Source of the DNA: DASWOJ01 sp964250755 | Lineage (GTDB): Bacteria; Pseudomonadota; Alphaproteobacteria; Acetobacterales; Acetobacteraceae | DNA length: 64,000 bases | Direction: 5' to 3' | NCBI GenBank assembly: GCA_964250755.1 | Contig: CAXUHB010000011.1 | Location: 46,464 to 110,463, forward strand | Part shown: one piece after another, positions 1 through 8,808 of the stretch | How the letters are laid out: the number at the start of each line of letters is the position of its first letter | Numbering within the stretch: position 1 is the stretch's first letter | Notes under the pieces: model-generated | What the model was told of the DNA's origin: nothing | Database searches by the model: none | The model's input: only the letters and a program-made list of their open reading frames with translations | Program-made: the position numbers and the translations under genes

Positions 1-165
1 GCGGAACTGGGGCGGCTGGAGGAGGCAAGGGCGGCGCTGCAGGACGCGCTGGCAGTGTCGGCGGCGCCGTTCGACGACTTCAGCAATGCGCGCATGCCTT
101 GGTACCGGCCCTGCGACCACGCGCGGGCCGCGGCGGCGCTGCGGCTGGCGGGGTGGGTGGGGTAG
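1..165 (+). CDS. C-terminal end of an unidentified, probably TPR-type protein (partial)
   Basis: Only the last 54 codons are present; the frame runs from base 1 to a TAG at 163-165. The visible peptide has an Ala/Leu-rich helical stretch (RLEEARAALQDAL) and a tail with MPWYRPCDHARAAAALRLAGW. This resembles the last repeat and closing helix of tetratricopeptide proteins fused to adenylate cyclase or winged-helix domains. The match is by general appearance only. The next gene, crtI, converges on it from the other strand 27 bases away. Confidence 0.4.
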   Translation, partial: AELGRLEEARAALQDALAVSAAPFDDFSNARMPWYRPCDHARAAAALRLAGWVG

Positions 166-192
166 GGCGCAAGCCGTCTGGCCGAAGCGGCG

Positions 193-1710
193 CTACCGGA
201 CGGCGGCCCGCAGCGCCGCCGGGTCCGGCACCACCTCATCCAGGATGCGCGCCGACGACACCACCCCCGGCACGCCCGCGCCGGGGTGGGTGCCGGCGCC
301 CACCAGATACAATCCCTCCACCTCCTCGCTCACGTTGTGCGGGCGGAACCAGGCGCTCTGGAACAACTGCGGCTCCAGCGAGAACGCCGCGCCGTTCTCG
401 GACAGCAGGCGATCCCGGAAGTCCTGCGGCGTCAGCAGGCGGGAGGTGACGATGCAGTCCCCCAGGCCGGGCATCACCGTCGCCTCCAATCGGTCCTGGA
501 TGCGCTGCCGATATGGCTCGGCCTCTGCGGCCCAGTCGGTGCCGCCGGCCAGGTTCGGCACCGGCGCCAGCACATAGAACGCATCGCAGCCCGGCGGCGC
601 CAGCGCGGGATCGTTGGCGGTGGGGCGGTGCAGATACAGGCTGAAGTCCTGCGCCAGCACCTTGCGCGTGAAGATGTCCCGCAGCAGCCCGTCGTAGCGC
701 GGACCCAGCACCATCGTGTGGTGATACACGTCCGGAAACTGCCGGCTGGTGCCGAAGTACCAAACCAGCAGGCTCATGGAATAGCGCGCGCGCGCCAGCT
801 TGCGGTCGGTCCAGCGGCGGCGCTTGTGCTCGGACAGCAAGGTTTTATAGGTCCAGCCGACCTCGGCGTTGGACACGACGATGTCGGCCGGGATGCGCTC
901 CCCGCCGGCCAGCCGCAGCCCGGTGGCGCGGCCCGCCTCGACGGTGATCTGCTCCACCTCGGCGTTCAGGCGCACGGTCCCGCCCTGCTCCTCGATCAGG
1001 CGAACCAGGCCCGCCACGATGGTGCCGGTGCCGCCCATTGCGTAGTGGACGCCGTGCAGCCGCTCCAGGTGGCCGACCAGGCAGTAATAGGCCGTGGTGG
1101 TGAAGGGATTGCCGCCGATCAGCAGGGGATGGAAGCTGAAGGCGATCCGCAGCTTCTCGTTGCGGAAGTACTGCGACACCTTGGCATACACTGTCCGGTG
1201 CCCGCCCAGGCGCAGCATGTCAGGGGCCGACTTCAGCAGAGTCGAGACCTTGTGGAAGGGCTGGTCGGCCAGCTGGTGGAACGCGACCTCGTAGATGCGC
1301 TCGCTTTCGTGGATGAAGCGCTCGAAGCCGGGCACGTCTGCAGGCTCGATCCGCTCGACCTCTGCCCGCATCGCGTCGTGGTCGGCGGTGGCGTTGAACA
1401 CGGTGCCGTCGTCGAAGCGGATCTGGTAGAATGGGTCTATCCGCCGCAGCTCCACGTCGTCCGCCATGCGTCGCCCGCACAGCGTCCACAGCTCCTCCAG
1501 CAGGTAAGGCGCGGTGATGATGGTCGGCCCGGCGTCGAAGGTGAAGCCGTCCTGGCGATACACGTAGGCCCGCCCGCCCGGCGCATCCAGCTTCTCCACC
1601 ACTGTGACGCGGTAGCCGCGCGCGCCCAGCCGCACCGCCGCCGCCAGCCCGCCGAAGCCCGACCCGATGACGACGGCGTGCGGACGGGCCTCGGTCAGTG
1701 CGTCCGGCAT
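193..1710 (-). CDS. crtI: Phytoene desaturase family FAD enzyme
   Basis: A 505-residue protein of the CrtI family, which uses FAD to introduce double bonds into phytoene or related carotenes at the membrane. The N-terminus has the dinucleotide-binding GSGFGG motif at residues 16-21, followed by an acidic residue in VVEKLDAPGGRA. The C-terminus has the family signature GLYLVGAGTHPGAGVPGVV. Length is normal for the family (about 500). The ATG at 1710 was chosen because GGGGA lies about eight bases upstream; an in-frame ATG at 1728 would add six residues. It is last in a minus-strand operon after a P450 and an ATP-grasp gene, so it probably acts on a tailored carotenoid. No crtB or crtE is in the window. 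The exact desaturation number cannot be read from sequence. Confidence 0.88.
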   Translation of the reverse strand: MPDALTEARPHAVVIGSGFGGLAAAVRLGARGYRVTVVEKLDAPGGRAYVYRQDGFTFDAGPTIITAPYLLEELWTLCGRRMADDVELRRIDPFYQIRFDDGTVFNATADHDAMRAEVERIEPADVPGFERFIHESERIYEVAFHQLADQPFHKVSTLLKSAPDMLRLGGHRTVYAKVSQYFRNEKLRIAFSFHPLLIGGNPFTTTAYYCLVGHLERLHGVHYAMGGTGTIVAGLVRLIEEQGGTVRLNAEVEQITVEAGRATGLRLAGGERIPADIVVSNAEVGWTYKTLLSEHKRRRWTDRKLARARYSMSLLVWYFGTSRQFPDVYHHTMVLGPRYDGLLRDIFTRKVLAQDFSLYLHRPTANDPALAPPGCDAFYVLAPVPNLAGGTDWAAEAEPYRQRIQDRLEATVMPGLGDCIVTSRLLTPQDFRDRLLSENGAAFSLEPQLFQSAWFRPHNVSEEVEGLYLVGAGTHPGAGVPGVVSSARILDEVVPDPAALRAAVR

Positions 1711-1886
1711 TGATCGTCCCCGCTGCATGATGATGCCGGTAGATGGACCGCAGGTCCATTGTGGGCAAGGGAGGGACTAGCGGGGAGGGCAAGCGGACGG
1801 ATGGGGGCGCCAACCCGGTGGAGGCGGCAAGCCCAAGGCGGCCTTGGCCCGGGGCAGCAAGGGCTGCGCTGGACCCTGTGGCGCCG

Positions 1887-3131
1887 TTACGTTTCCCGCA
1901 CCGATGGCGTGCGCGGGACAGCGGAGGCGCCTACGTAGGGGCCGCGCATATGCGCAATGCCGGTTTCCAGCGGCGCGGCAGCGGGCGCGTCCTCGTACCA
2001 GCCGACATCCTGCGTCGCCACCTCACCGAACGTCCTGCGCTGCCGGATTGCCGCCGCGATAATCGGCCAGGAGGTGGCCGTCATCGTCAGGAACGGCATG
2101 GGGTCATGACGGTCCCAGGTCACGTCCCGCGTCGTGGCCAGCCGGCGCAGCCGGGCCAGGAAGCCGCCGCGGCGGAACAGCGCCATCTGGGTTTCGGTCA
2201 GGCAGGAGTAGAACTGCTGCAGCTCCGCCTCCGGGCGCAGGCGCACCGGAACGCCGGTCGGCCCACCGAAACGGGCAGGGTCCAAGACCGCTCCTGCAAT
2301 GTCCTTCGGCACCCAGAAATGCACGCCGCTGGTGGCCCGCGGGTTGCACTCGATGCCCTGGACCTCCCCGGCGTCCGTCACGATGAAGTCGAACGAGATG
2401 AAGCCGGTCCAGCGCACCGCCGCCACGAACGTCCTGATCCAGGCGGCGATTGCCGGCTGGTCCACGCGCTCGAACGCCACCGCCACCGTGCCGGACATGA
2501 CAGTGCCCCGGTAAATGACGGTGGCCACGGCCCGGCCCTCGTGCGCGATGGTGCAGGAGCTGTGGACCCGGCCCGGGACGAAGGCCTGCACCACAGTAGG
2601 GTCCGCTGCGTCCGCCGCCGGCAGCGCCGCCCCGCGCGCCAACACGCGCACGCCCCGGCCCGAGCAGGAATGCACCGGCTTGACCACGACATCCCGCTCC
2701 GCCGCCAGCGCGTCCGCCGCCGCCGTGCCCAGCATCGCCGTTTGCGGCACCGCGACGCCGCATGCCTCCCCTTGCCGGATGAAGCCGGCCTTGTCGTGCA
2801 GCGCCAGCACCTGCGCGGGCGGCATCGTGAACACCCGCGGCGGGCTTGCCGACCTGCGGCGCAGGAAGGCGGCGTGCATCGTCTCCTCCGACACCGGCAC
2901 GACCAGGTCCACCTTCTCCGCGGCGATCACCCGGTCCAGCGCCGCCAGGTAGGCCGCCTTGCCCGCGCTGGGCGGCGGCACCTGAATGCTGCGCGCGACG
3001 TGGCGGGACGCGCCGGCCAGGTGCCGCCGGAACGGCTCGGCCACGATCACGCGGCAGCCCATGCGCGAGAAGCCGCGCGCCAGGTCCAGCGCCTTCGGCA
3101 GACGGCCCAGGGTCAGCAGCACCGTCGTCAA
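1887..3131 (-). CDS. ATP-grasp domain enzyme, carbamoyl-phosphate-synthase-like
   Basis: A 414-residue protein with an ATP-grasp fold, likely a carboxylate-amine or carboxylate-thiol ligase of unknown substrate. An N-terminal Rossmann-like pre-ATP-grasp part starts TVLLTLGRLPKALDLA. The ATP-binding lysine lies in VVVKPVHSCSGRGV (about residue 150). The metal-binding acidic residues are in FDFIVTDAGEVQGIECNPR (about residues 245-265). The start is a TTG at 3131, preceded by GCGGAGGCGCC; a GTG three codons later is possible. It sits 10 bases after the P450 stop and 177 bases before the crtI start, so the three are probably one operon. Its partner reaction is not predictable. A carotenoid-linked acyl or amino-acid attachment is a guess from context. 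Confidence 0.75.
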   Translation of the reverse strand: MTTVLLTLGRLPKALDLARGFSRMGCRVIVAEPFRRHLAGASRHVARSIQVPPPSAGKAAYLAALDRVIAAEKVDLVVPVSEETMHAAFLRRRSASPPRVFTMPPAQVLALHDKAGFIRQGEACGVAVPQTAMLGTAAADALAAERDVVVKPVHSCSGRGVRVLARGAALPAADAADPTVVQAFVPGRVHSSCTIAHEGRAVATVIYRGTVMSGTVAVAFERVDQPAIAAWIRTFVAAVRWTGFISFDFIVTDAGEVQGIECNPRATSGVHFWVPKDIAGAVLDPARFGGPTGVPVRLRPEAELQQFYSCLTETQMALFRRGGFLARLRRLATTRDVTWDRHDPMPFLTMTATSWPIIAAAIRQRRTFGEVATQDVGWYEDAPAAAPLETGIAHMRGPYVGASAVPRTPSVRET

Positions 3132-3141
3132 GGCGCCTCCG

Positions 3142-4542
3142 CTACGCGGCGGCGCGGGTGACGCGGCACATCACCTGCTGCACCGGCCGTGTGGTCAGCC
3201 GCGCCGCCGGGCGCACGCGCCCCGGCTGCTCCACATGCAAGTCGAAGCTGCGGAACAGCCGGGCAATGAGCAGCACCGCCTCGGTCGTCGCGAATGCCGC
3301 GCCCGCGCAGACCCGCGGCCCCAGCCCGAACGGGATGTATGCGCCGGATGTCATCTCTGCCTCCCGCTCCGGCAGGAAGCGGCCGGGGTCGAACACGTTG
3401 GGGTCGCGCCAATACATCTGGTGCCGGTGCAGCACCCAGGGCGACACCATCACCAGCGCCCCGCGCTTGACCTTGCGCCCGCCCAGATGCGTCGCCTCCA
3501 GCGCGACGCGCGGCAGGAAGGTGATCGGCGGATACAGCCGCAGCGTCTCGCGGAAGATGTTGCGGACGGTCGGCAGGTGCTTCGTGTGCTCGAACTCTAT
3601 GGGACCGTCGCCGGCCACCGCCGCGACTTCCCGCCGCAGCCGGGCCACCCAATCCGGGCGCATTGCCAGGATGAAGAACACCCAGGTCAGCGCGCTGGCG
3701 CTGGTCTCGTGCCCGGCCAGGAACAGCACGCCGAGCTGGTCTATCAACTCCTCCCGCGTGAAGGCGGCGCCGCCGTCCCGCGCCGCCGCGACGGCGGAGG
3801 CGATGTCGTCGAACCCTGCGCCCCCCGAGCCGAGCCGGCTGTCCAGCAGGTCCCCCAGGTGCCGGCGTATGGTGGCGCAGGCGTCCAGCACCGCCTGGCG
3901 CTGCGGCACCTGCGTCCAGGCGCGGTCCATGATGAGCCGCCTGATCTCCACCTGCGCCACGCTGCGCTCGAACACCGTGAAGGCGGCGAACACCTCATGC
4001 GCCGCATGGGTCTGCAAGCCCGTCGAGAACACAGTGCGGCAGATGATGTCCGCCGTCAGATGGCTCATGGCAAGGTCGAGCGAGAACGGGGCGCCGTCCG
4101 AGGCCCGTGCGTGCAGCTCCGCCTCGCACGCGTCGGCGCCGGCCTGCATGTCGGGATAGGCGCGGCTGACGCGCATCATGGTCAGCGCGGGGTCCACCAT
4201 GCGGCGCTGGCGCTGCCAGGTTTGGCCGCTGGACACGAAGATGGAGTCGCCGATCAGCGGCGCCAGCGCGTTCACCATCAGGTCGGACTTGGGGAAGATG
4301 CCGTCGGGGTCCGCCAGCACGTGCCGCACCAGGTCGGGCTGATTTACGATCAGGATTTGGCGGCGGGAGTAGCCGAGCGGCCCCACCGGCACGCGGTAGG
4401 CCGCCGTGGGCAGCAGGCTGAGCAGGTCGCCGTCGCCGTGCAGCGCCGCCCGCATCAGGGCGGTGACGGCGGACAGCGTATCGGGCTTGGGCGGGACATA
4501 GGGGCCGTCCAGCGGCCCGATCCGTCCGGGGTAGGCGTTCAT
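3142..4542 (-). CDS. Cytochrome P450
   Basis: A 466-residue P450 mono-oxygenase with all core elements: the oxygen-binding I-helix FLAGHETSAS, the K-helix ExxR motif in RETLRLYPP, and the haem loop FGLGPRVCAG with the cysteine ligand about 60 residues from the C-terminus. No membrane anchor or signal peptide is seen, so it is a soluble bacterial type needing separate redox partners, which are not in the window. The ATG at 4542 is the only sensible start. It is first in the operon with the ATP-grasp protein and CrtI. The I-helix and haem regions look like P450s that hydroxylate carotenoid rings (the CYP175 type), which fits the neighbour, but that is an impression and not a measured similarity. 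Confidence 0.88.
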   Translation of the reverse strand: MNAYPGRIGPLDGPYVPPKPDTLSAVTALMRAALHGDGDLLSLLPTAAYRVPVGPLGYSRRQILIVNQPDLVRHVLADPDGIFPKSDLMVNALAPLIGDSIFVSSGQTWQRQRRMVDPALTMMRVSRAYPDMQAGADACEAELHARASDGAPFSLDLAMSHLTADIICRTVFSTGLQTHAAHEVFAAFTVFERSVAQVEIRRLIMDRAWTQVPQRQAVLDACATIRRHLGDLLDSRLGSGGAGFDDIASAVAAARDGGAAFTREELIDQLGVLFLAGHETSASALTWVFFILAMRPDWVARLRREVAAVAGDGPIEFEHTKHLPTVRNIFRETLRLYPPITFLPRVALEATHLGGRKVKRGALVMVSPWVLHRHQMYWRDPNVFDPGRFLPEREAEMTSGAYIPFGLGPRVCAGAAFATTEAVLLIARLFRSFDLHVEQPGRVRPAARLTTRPVQQVMCRVTRAAA

Positions 4543-4635
4543 GCGTCGGCGGCCCCGTGCTGGCGTCGTGCTGGTTGGCGTCGTGCTGGCGCGGTGCCAG
4601 CGTTCCCGGGCAGGCCCGGGGCGGCGAAGCGAGCA

Positions 4636-4664
4636 ACTTTACACCTGCAAGTGTCAAGTGTCAT
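4636..4664 (-). promoter_or_regulatory. Promoter with palindromic operator for the P450/ATP-grasp/crtI operon
   Basis: Read on the minus strand, ATGACA (4664-4659) and TAAAGT (4641-4636) are separated by 17 bases and resemble -35/-10 hexamers. The interval contains a 20-bp inverted repeat at 4638-4657, TTTACACCTGCAAGTGTCAA on the plus strand, with 8 of 10 base pairs symmetric. A tandem CAAGTGT CAAGTGT lies at 4648-4661. An operator in the spacer suggests repression or MerR-type control. MerR-like light/B12 regulators are known for carotenoid operons, but no regulator gene is present here. Confidence 0.5.
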
Positions 4665-4717
4665 TGTCGCCCGGCCTGAATGGGCCTGGATGGGCCGGGG
4701 CGGGGAGGGGTGCGCTG

Positions 4718-5488
4718 ATGGGGCTGCTCGTGTTCCATGGCCTGATCGCGGCCCACGTCGTGGCCGGCAGCACCGGGGCGGTGGCGTTCTGGGTGCCGGT
4801 GATGGGGCGCAAGGGCGGTGCGCGGCACAAGCGCTGGGGCCGGGTGTTCACCACCGCCCTGCTGCTGACCGGCAGCCTGGCCGTCGCCATGAGCCTGCTC
4901 ACCCTGGCGGACCCGGTGGGCACCCACCCGCACCTCGCCGAACGGTTCGACGCCGCCTTCATCCGCGGCATCTTCGGCTGGATGATGCTGCACGTCGGCA
5001 TCCTGACCATCAACCTGACCTGGTACGGCTGGGAGTGCGTGCGGAACCGCGGCAACGTGGCCGCCAACCGCACCCCGCTGAACCTGGGCCTGCAATGGGC
5101 CGTCATCGCCGCGGCGCTGAACTGCGCCTGGCAGGGCTGGCTGATCGGGCAGCCCCTGATGATGGCGATCTCCGTCGTGGGCGTGGCGACCGGCGTCACC
5201 AACCTGGTGTTCCTCCATGCCCGGCGGCACGGTCCGAAGGACTGGCTGAAAGAGCACATCAAGGCCATCGTCGGCGCGGGCATCTCGGTCTATACCGCCT
5301 TCATGGCCTTCGGGTCGGTGCGTGCGTTCCCCGCCCTGGCGCTGCACCCCGTCATGTGGGCGATCCCGCTGGCGACCGGGCTGGCCATCCTGCTGTATCA
5401 CCGCCGGGTCGTGGACCTGCAGCAGCGCGCCCGCACGGCGCCGGCGCCGTCCGCGGCAGCCCCAACCGCGGCAGCCCTGACGGACTGA
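4718..5488 (+). CDS. Multi-spanning inner-membrane protein of unknown function
   Basis: A 256-residue hydrophobic protein with roughly seven or eight predicted membrane segments, for example FHGLIAAHVVAGSTGAVAFW near the N-terminus. Histidines sit within or next to segments (FHGLIAAH, MLHVGI, LHPVMW), and the Ala/Pro-rich C-terminal tail is cytoplasmic or disordered. The ATG at 4718 was chosen because it follows GGGGAGGGG at good spacing and begins directly with a membrane helix. The layout recalls DUF2306-type predicted membrane proteins. It is divergent from the P450 operon and about 107 bases ahead of the next gene. No catalytic motif is recognisable, so no function is proposed. Confidence 0.7.
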   Translation: MGLLVFHGLIAAHVVAGSTGAVAFWVPVMGRKGGARHKRWGRVFTTALLLTGSLAVAMSLLTLADPVGTHPHLAERFDAAFIRGIFGWMMLHVGILTINLTWYGWECVRNRGNVAANRTPLNLGLQWAVIAAALNCAWQGWLIGQPLMMAISVVGVATGVTNLVFLHARRHGPKDWLKEHIKAIVGAGISVYTAFMAFGSVRAFPALALHPVMWAIPLATGLAILLYHRRVVDLQQRARTAPAPSAAAPTAAALTD

Positions 5489-5595
5489 CTGCGCCGCCCG
5501 CCGCTCTCTGCGCGATGGCTGTTCCGGGACGGCGCGGCCTGTGCCAGTGTCGCCGCAACGCCGGCGGACACCGCCGCACCCCTGGGAGGACGCCG

Positions 5596-6837
5596 ATGAG
5601 AACCGCCGCGAGGCTGGCCGCCGCCGCACTGCTCGTCCTGGCCCACACCGGGCCGGCAGCCGCCCAGACCCCGGATGGCGTGGTCCGGATCGGCGTCCTG
5701 GCCGACATGTCCGGCGTGTATTCCAGCATCGCGGGCAAGGGCGCGGTGATTGCGGTCCGCATGGCGGTCGAGGACTGCCTGAAGGCCGAATGCGCCGGCA
5801 TGAGGATCGAGGTGCTGTCCGCCGATCACCAGAACAAGGCCGACGTGGCGCTGTCCATCGCGCGGGAATGGATTGACAAAGAGGGCGTGGACGCCATCGC
5901 CGACATGGGCAATGCATCCATCCAGCTTGCCATCCCCACCCTGCTGCGGGACAAGAACCGGGTCGGGCTGTTCCCCGGCGGCACCGCCCGCCTGACCGGG
6001 GACGCCTGCATGCCCAGCCACATCGTGCAGTGGATGTGGGACACCTACGGCCAGGTCGCCGGCGTCGCCAATCAGCTCACCAAGCCCGCTACGTCAACCA
6101 AGCCTGGCACGCGGTGGTTCCTCGTGACCGCCGACTACTCCTTCGGCCACCAGTTTGAGGCCGACGCCAAGACGCTGGTGACGGCGCGGGGCGGAACCGT
6201 CGCCGGGTCGGTGCGGCATCCGTTCCCGGCAACGGACCTGTCATCGCAGTTCGTGACGGCGCAGGCATCGGGGGCGGACGTGATCGCGCTGGCCAATGCC
6301 GGCGGGGACACGGTGAACAGCATCAAGGCGGCGCACGACTTCGGCATCCTGGGCAGCCGGCAGCAGGTGGCGGCCCTGTTCCTGACCGCACTGGACGTGC
6401 GCGGCATCGGCCTGGACGCCGCGCAGGGCACGGTGCTGACCGAGGCGTTCTACTGGAACCTGGACGACCGCACCCGCGCCTTTTCCGAGCGGTTCCGCGC
6501 CCAGAACGGCACCATGCCGGCGCCGTCCCATGCCGGCAACTACTCCGCGGTCCTGCACTACCTGCGCGCCGTCGCAGCGTCCGGCAGCAAGGAGGCCCGG
6601 ACGGTGGTCGCCAAGATGCACGAGCTGCCGGTGCGGGACGACGTGGTGCGGAACGCCACGCTGCGGCCGGACGGGCGGCTGGTCCACGACACCTACGTGT
6701 TCCAGGTCAAGGCGCCAGGGCAATCCAAGGGGGAATGGGACCTCTACAACCTGCTCGGCACCGTGCCCGCGGCGGAGGCGTTCCGCCCGTTGAGCGAGAG
6801 CAACTGCCCGGCCCTGCCCAAGCAGGCGGCGCCGTGA
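5596..6837 (+). CDS. Periplasmic ABC-transporter binding protein, LivK/branched-chain amino-acid type
   Basis: A 413-residue secreted binding protein. Residues 1-24 form a signal peptide (MRTAARLAAAALLV followed by an AAAQ cleavage region). The mature part begins DGVVRIGVLADMSGVYSS, typical of type I periplasmic binding proteins of the LivK group, which take amino acids, amides or aromatic acids. The start has GGAGG seven bases upstream (5587-5591). Its stop overlaps the GTG of the cyclase-family gene by four bases, and an intradiol dioxygenase follows. The ligand is therefore more likely an aromatic or aromatic-derived acid than leucine. Permease and ATPase genes are absent from this operon. 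Confidence 0.82.
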   Translation: MRTAARLAAAALLVLAHTGPAAAQTPDGVVRIGVLADMSGVYSSIAGKGAVIAVRMAVEDCLKAECAGMRIEVLSADHQNKADVALSIAREWIDKEGVDAIADMGNASIQLAIPTLLRDKNRVGLFPGGTARLTGDACMPSHIVQWMWDTYGQVAGVANQLTKPATSTKPGTRWFLVTADYSFGHQFEADAKTLVTARGGTVAGSVRHPFPATDLSSQFVTAQASGADVIALANAGGDTVNSIKAAHDFGILGSRQQVAALFLTALDVRGIGLDAAQGTVLTEAFYWNLDDRTRAFSERFRAQNGTMPAPSHAGNYSAVLHYLRAVAASGSKEARTVVAKMHELPVRDDVVRNATLRPDGRLVHDTYVFQVKAPGQSKGEWDLYNLLGTVPAAEAFRPLSESNCPALPKQAAP

Positions 6838-7619
6838 CCCGGCGTATCGTGGACATCTCCGTGCCGCTGATGGCCGGCATCGCCAGCGACCCGCCGCACA
6901 TGCTGCCCAGCATCCAATACCTGGACCACCACGCGACCGCGCCGGACCTGGCCGCCTTCTTCGGCGTGCCAGTCAACGCGCTGCCGGACGGCGAGTATGC
7001 GGCGGTCGAGCAGGTCAGCCTATCCACCCACAACGGCACCCACCTGGACGCGCCCTACCACTACTTCTCCACGATGGACCACGCCCTGGTCTCAGGCGGG
7101 CGCACCTCCATGCACATAGACGAGGTGCCGCTCGACTGGTGCTTCCAGCCCGCCGTCAAGCTGGATTTCAGAGTGCTGCCGGACGGCCACGTCGTGCAGC
7201 CGGCCGAGGTCGAAGCCGAGCTGGCGCGCATCGGCCACACCCTGCGCCCGCTGGAGATCGTGGTGGTGAACACCCGCGCCGGGTCGCGCTACGGCCAGGC
7301 CGACTACGTGGACAGCGGCTGCGGCATGGGCAAGGCGGCGACCTTGTGGCTGTTGGAGCAGGGCGTGCGCCTGGTCGGCACCGACGGCTGGAGCTGGGAC
7401 GCCCCGTTCAGCCACACCCGCCGGCGGGTGGCGGAGACGGGCGACGCCGGGCTGATCTGGGAAGGACACCGCGCCGGGCGGGAGATCGGCTACTGCCACC
7501 TGGAGAAGCTGCACAACCTGGAGGCGCTGCCGCCGAGCGGGTTCGAGGTCGCGTGCTTCCCAGTGAAGGTCCACCGCGGCTCCGCCGGCTGGACCCGGGC
7601 CGTGGCGATCCTGCCGTGA
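6834..7619 (+). CDS. Cyclase-family metal hydrolase (kynurenine-formamidase-like)
   Basis: A 261-residue member of the cyclase family (PF04199), which includes bacterial kynurenine formamidase and other metal-dependent amide or ester hydrolases. The hallmark HxGTHxDAPxH motif is intact as HNGTHLDAPYHY at about residues 64-75 and supplies the metal-binding His and Asp residues. The start is GTG at 6834, overlapping the binding-protein stop as GTGA, which implies translational coupling. The intradiol dioxygenase follows 34 bases downstream. It probably hydrolyses an imported aromatic amide, ester or lactone before ring cleavage. The exact substrate is not visible. Confidence 0.8.
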   Translation: MTRRIVDISVPLMAGIASDPPHMLPSIQYLDHHATAPDLAAFFGVPVNALPDGEYAAVEQVSLSTHNGTHLDAPYHYFSTMDHALVSGGRTSMHIDEVPLDWCFQPAVKLDFRVLPDGHVVQPAEVEAELARIGHTLRPLEIVVVNTRAGSRYGQADYVDSGCGMGKAATLWLLEQGVRLVGTDGWSWDAPFSHTRRRVAETGDAGLIWEGHRAGREIGYCHLEKLHNLEALPPSGFEVACFPVKVHRGSAGWTRAVAILP

Positions 7620-7653
7620 CCGGCCCCACCCGCCACATCATCGGAGGCCGGAC

Positions 7654-8526
7654 ATGGCTGACCTGAACGAGCACACGATCACCCAGGCCGTCCTGGACCG
7701 ATTCGCCGCCACGCCCGACCCGCGCCTCCGCACGCTGCTGTCCAGCCTGGTCCGGCACCTGCATGGCTTCGTCCGTGACGCCGAGCCGACATTCGAGGAG
7801 TGGCAGGCCGCCATCGCCTTCCTGACCCGCACCGGCCAGACCTGCACGGACACGCGGCAGGAATTCATCCTGCTGTCCGACGTGCTGGGCGTGTCCATGC
7901 TGGTGGATGCCATCAACCACCGGATGCCCGCGGGGGCCACGGAGACGACGGTGCTCGGCCCCTTTCACGTCGCCGCCGTGCCGTTCTCCGCGAACGGCAC
8001 CGACCTCGGCGCTGGGTTGCCGGGCGAGCGGCTGTTCGTGGAGGGATCGGTGTCCTCCGCCGCCGGCGCCCCACTGCCCGGCGCCGTGCTGGAAGTCTGG
8101 CAGTCCGACGACGACGGCTTCTACGACGTGCAGCGGCCGGATCTGGACGGACCTTCGCTGCGCGCCCGGTTGCGGGCGGACGGGCAGGGACGCTTCCACT
8201 TCTGGACCATCATGCCGACCGCCTACCCAATTCCTGACGATGGTCCGGTGGGCCACTTGCTTCATGCGACGAAGCGGCACCCCTGGCGGCCGGCCCACCT
8301 GCACTTCATGATCTCAGCCGCAGGGCACGAGCAGTTGGTGACGCACCTGTTCGTCGCCGGGGGCGACTACCTGGACAGCGATGCGGTCTTCGGGGTCAAG
8401 CAGTCCCTGGTGCAGGCCTTCAACCAGCACGGCCCGGGACGCGCGCCGGACGGCACGCAGGTGGATGGGCCGTGGCGGTCCTTGTCCTATGGATTCGGAC
8501 TGAAGCCTTCGCGGGCCACAGCCTGA
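7654..8526 (+). CDS. Intradiol ring-cleavage dioxygenase, hydroxyquinol/catechol 1,2-dioxygenase type
   Basis: A 290-residue non-haem Fe(III) dioxygenase that cleaves a catechol or hydroxyquinol ring between its two hydroxyls. It has the N-terminal helical linker domain (residues about 20-85) that distinguishes catechol/hydroxyquinol enzymes from protocatechuate enzymes, then the catalytic beta-sandwich. Candidate iron ligands are the Tyr in DDGFYDVQ, the Tyr in TAYPIPDDGPVG, and both His of RPAHLHF. Length matches hydroxyquinol 1,2-dioxygenases (about 285-295). It starts at ATG 7654 after CGGAGG. It is the third gene of the binding-protein/cyclase operon. The hydroxyquinol versus catechol choice is an inference from overall resemblance. 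Confidence 0.85.
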   Translation: MADLNEHTITQAVLDRFAATPDPRLRTLLSSLVRHLHGFVRDAEPTFEEWQAAIAFLTRTGQTCTDTRQEFILLSDVLGVSMLVDAINHRMPAGATETTVLGPFHVAAVPFSANGTDLGAGLPGERLFVEGSVSSAAGAPLPGAVLEVWQSDDDGFYDVQRPDLDGPSLRARLRADGQGRFHFWTIMPTAYPIPDDGPVGHLLHATKRHPWRPAHLHFMISAAGHEQLVTHLFVAGGDYLDSDAVFGVKQSLVQAFNQHGPGRAPDGTQVDGPWRSLSYGFGLKPSRATA

Positions 8527-8715
8527 CGGTCCCGTACAGTCCCGTCGGAACGTAAGCAGGCCACGTAAGCCGCCACCCGCCTTGCTGGCACGTCGTCGTT
8601 GCGGGGAGCATGGCGGCGCGGCAATCCAGCGGCCGCAAGCGCCTCCGCCGGCTCCTGGATCTTTCACGCACCAAGGGGTTGCTTGAAGCACGGTCACCGC
8701 GAGGAGCGGACGGCG

Positions 8716-8808
8716 ATGTCGAACCGCCGCCCTTCCAACCTTAACCCGGACCGTCAGGCCGCGCGGCGCGGCCCCGACTGGCGCCCGCCCTGCGACGGGC
8801 GGCCCTGA
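8716..8808 (+). CDS. Possible 30-residue basic small protein
   Basis: ATG at 8716 is preceded by GAGGAG at nine bases, and the frame runs to TGA at 8806. The peptide is Arg/Pro/Asp-rich (MSNRRPSNLNPDRQAARR...). The remaining 8527-8715 stretch has no convincing gene. Its last 55 bases overlap the end of the helicase gene on the other strand, so coding potential is doubtful. Only the ribosome-binding site supports it. Confidence 0.2.
   Translation: MSNRRPSNLNPDRQAARRGPDWRPPCDGRP

Noticed and set aside
286..1713. Long plus-strand frame opposite crtI
   Set aside because: CrtI on the minus strand has complete family motifs; this frame has none and is an antisense shadow.
2986..5595. Upstream extension of the binding-protein frame by 870 codons
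   Set aside because: It runs antisense through the P450 gene. The signal peptide and ribosome site at 5596 define the real start.
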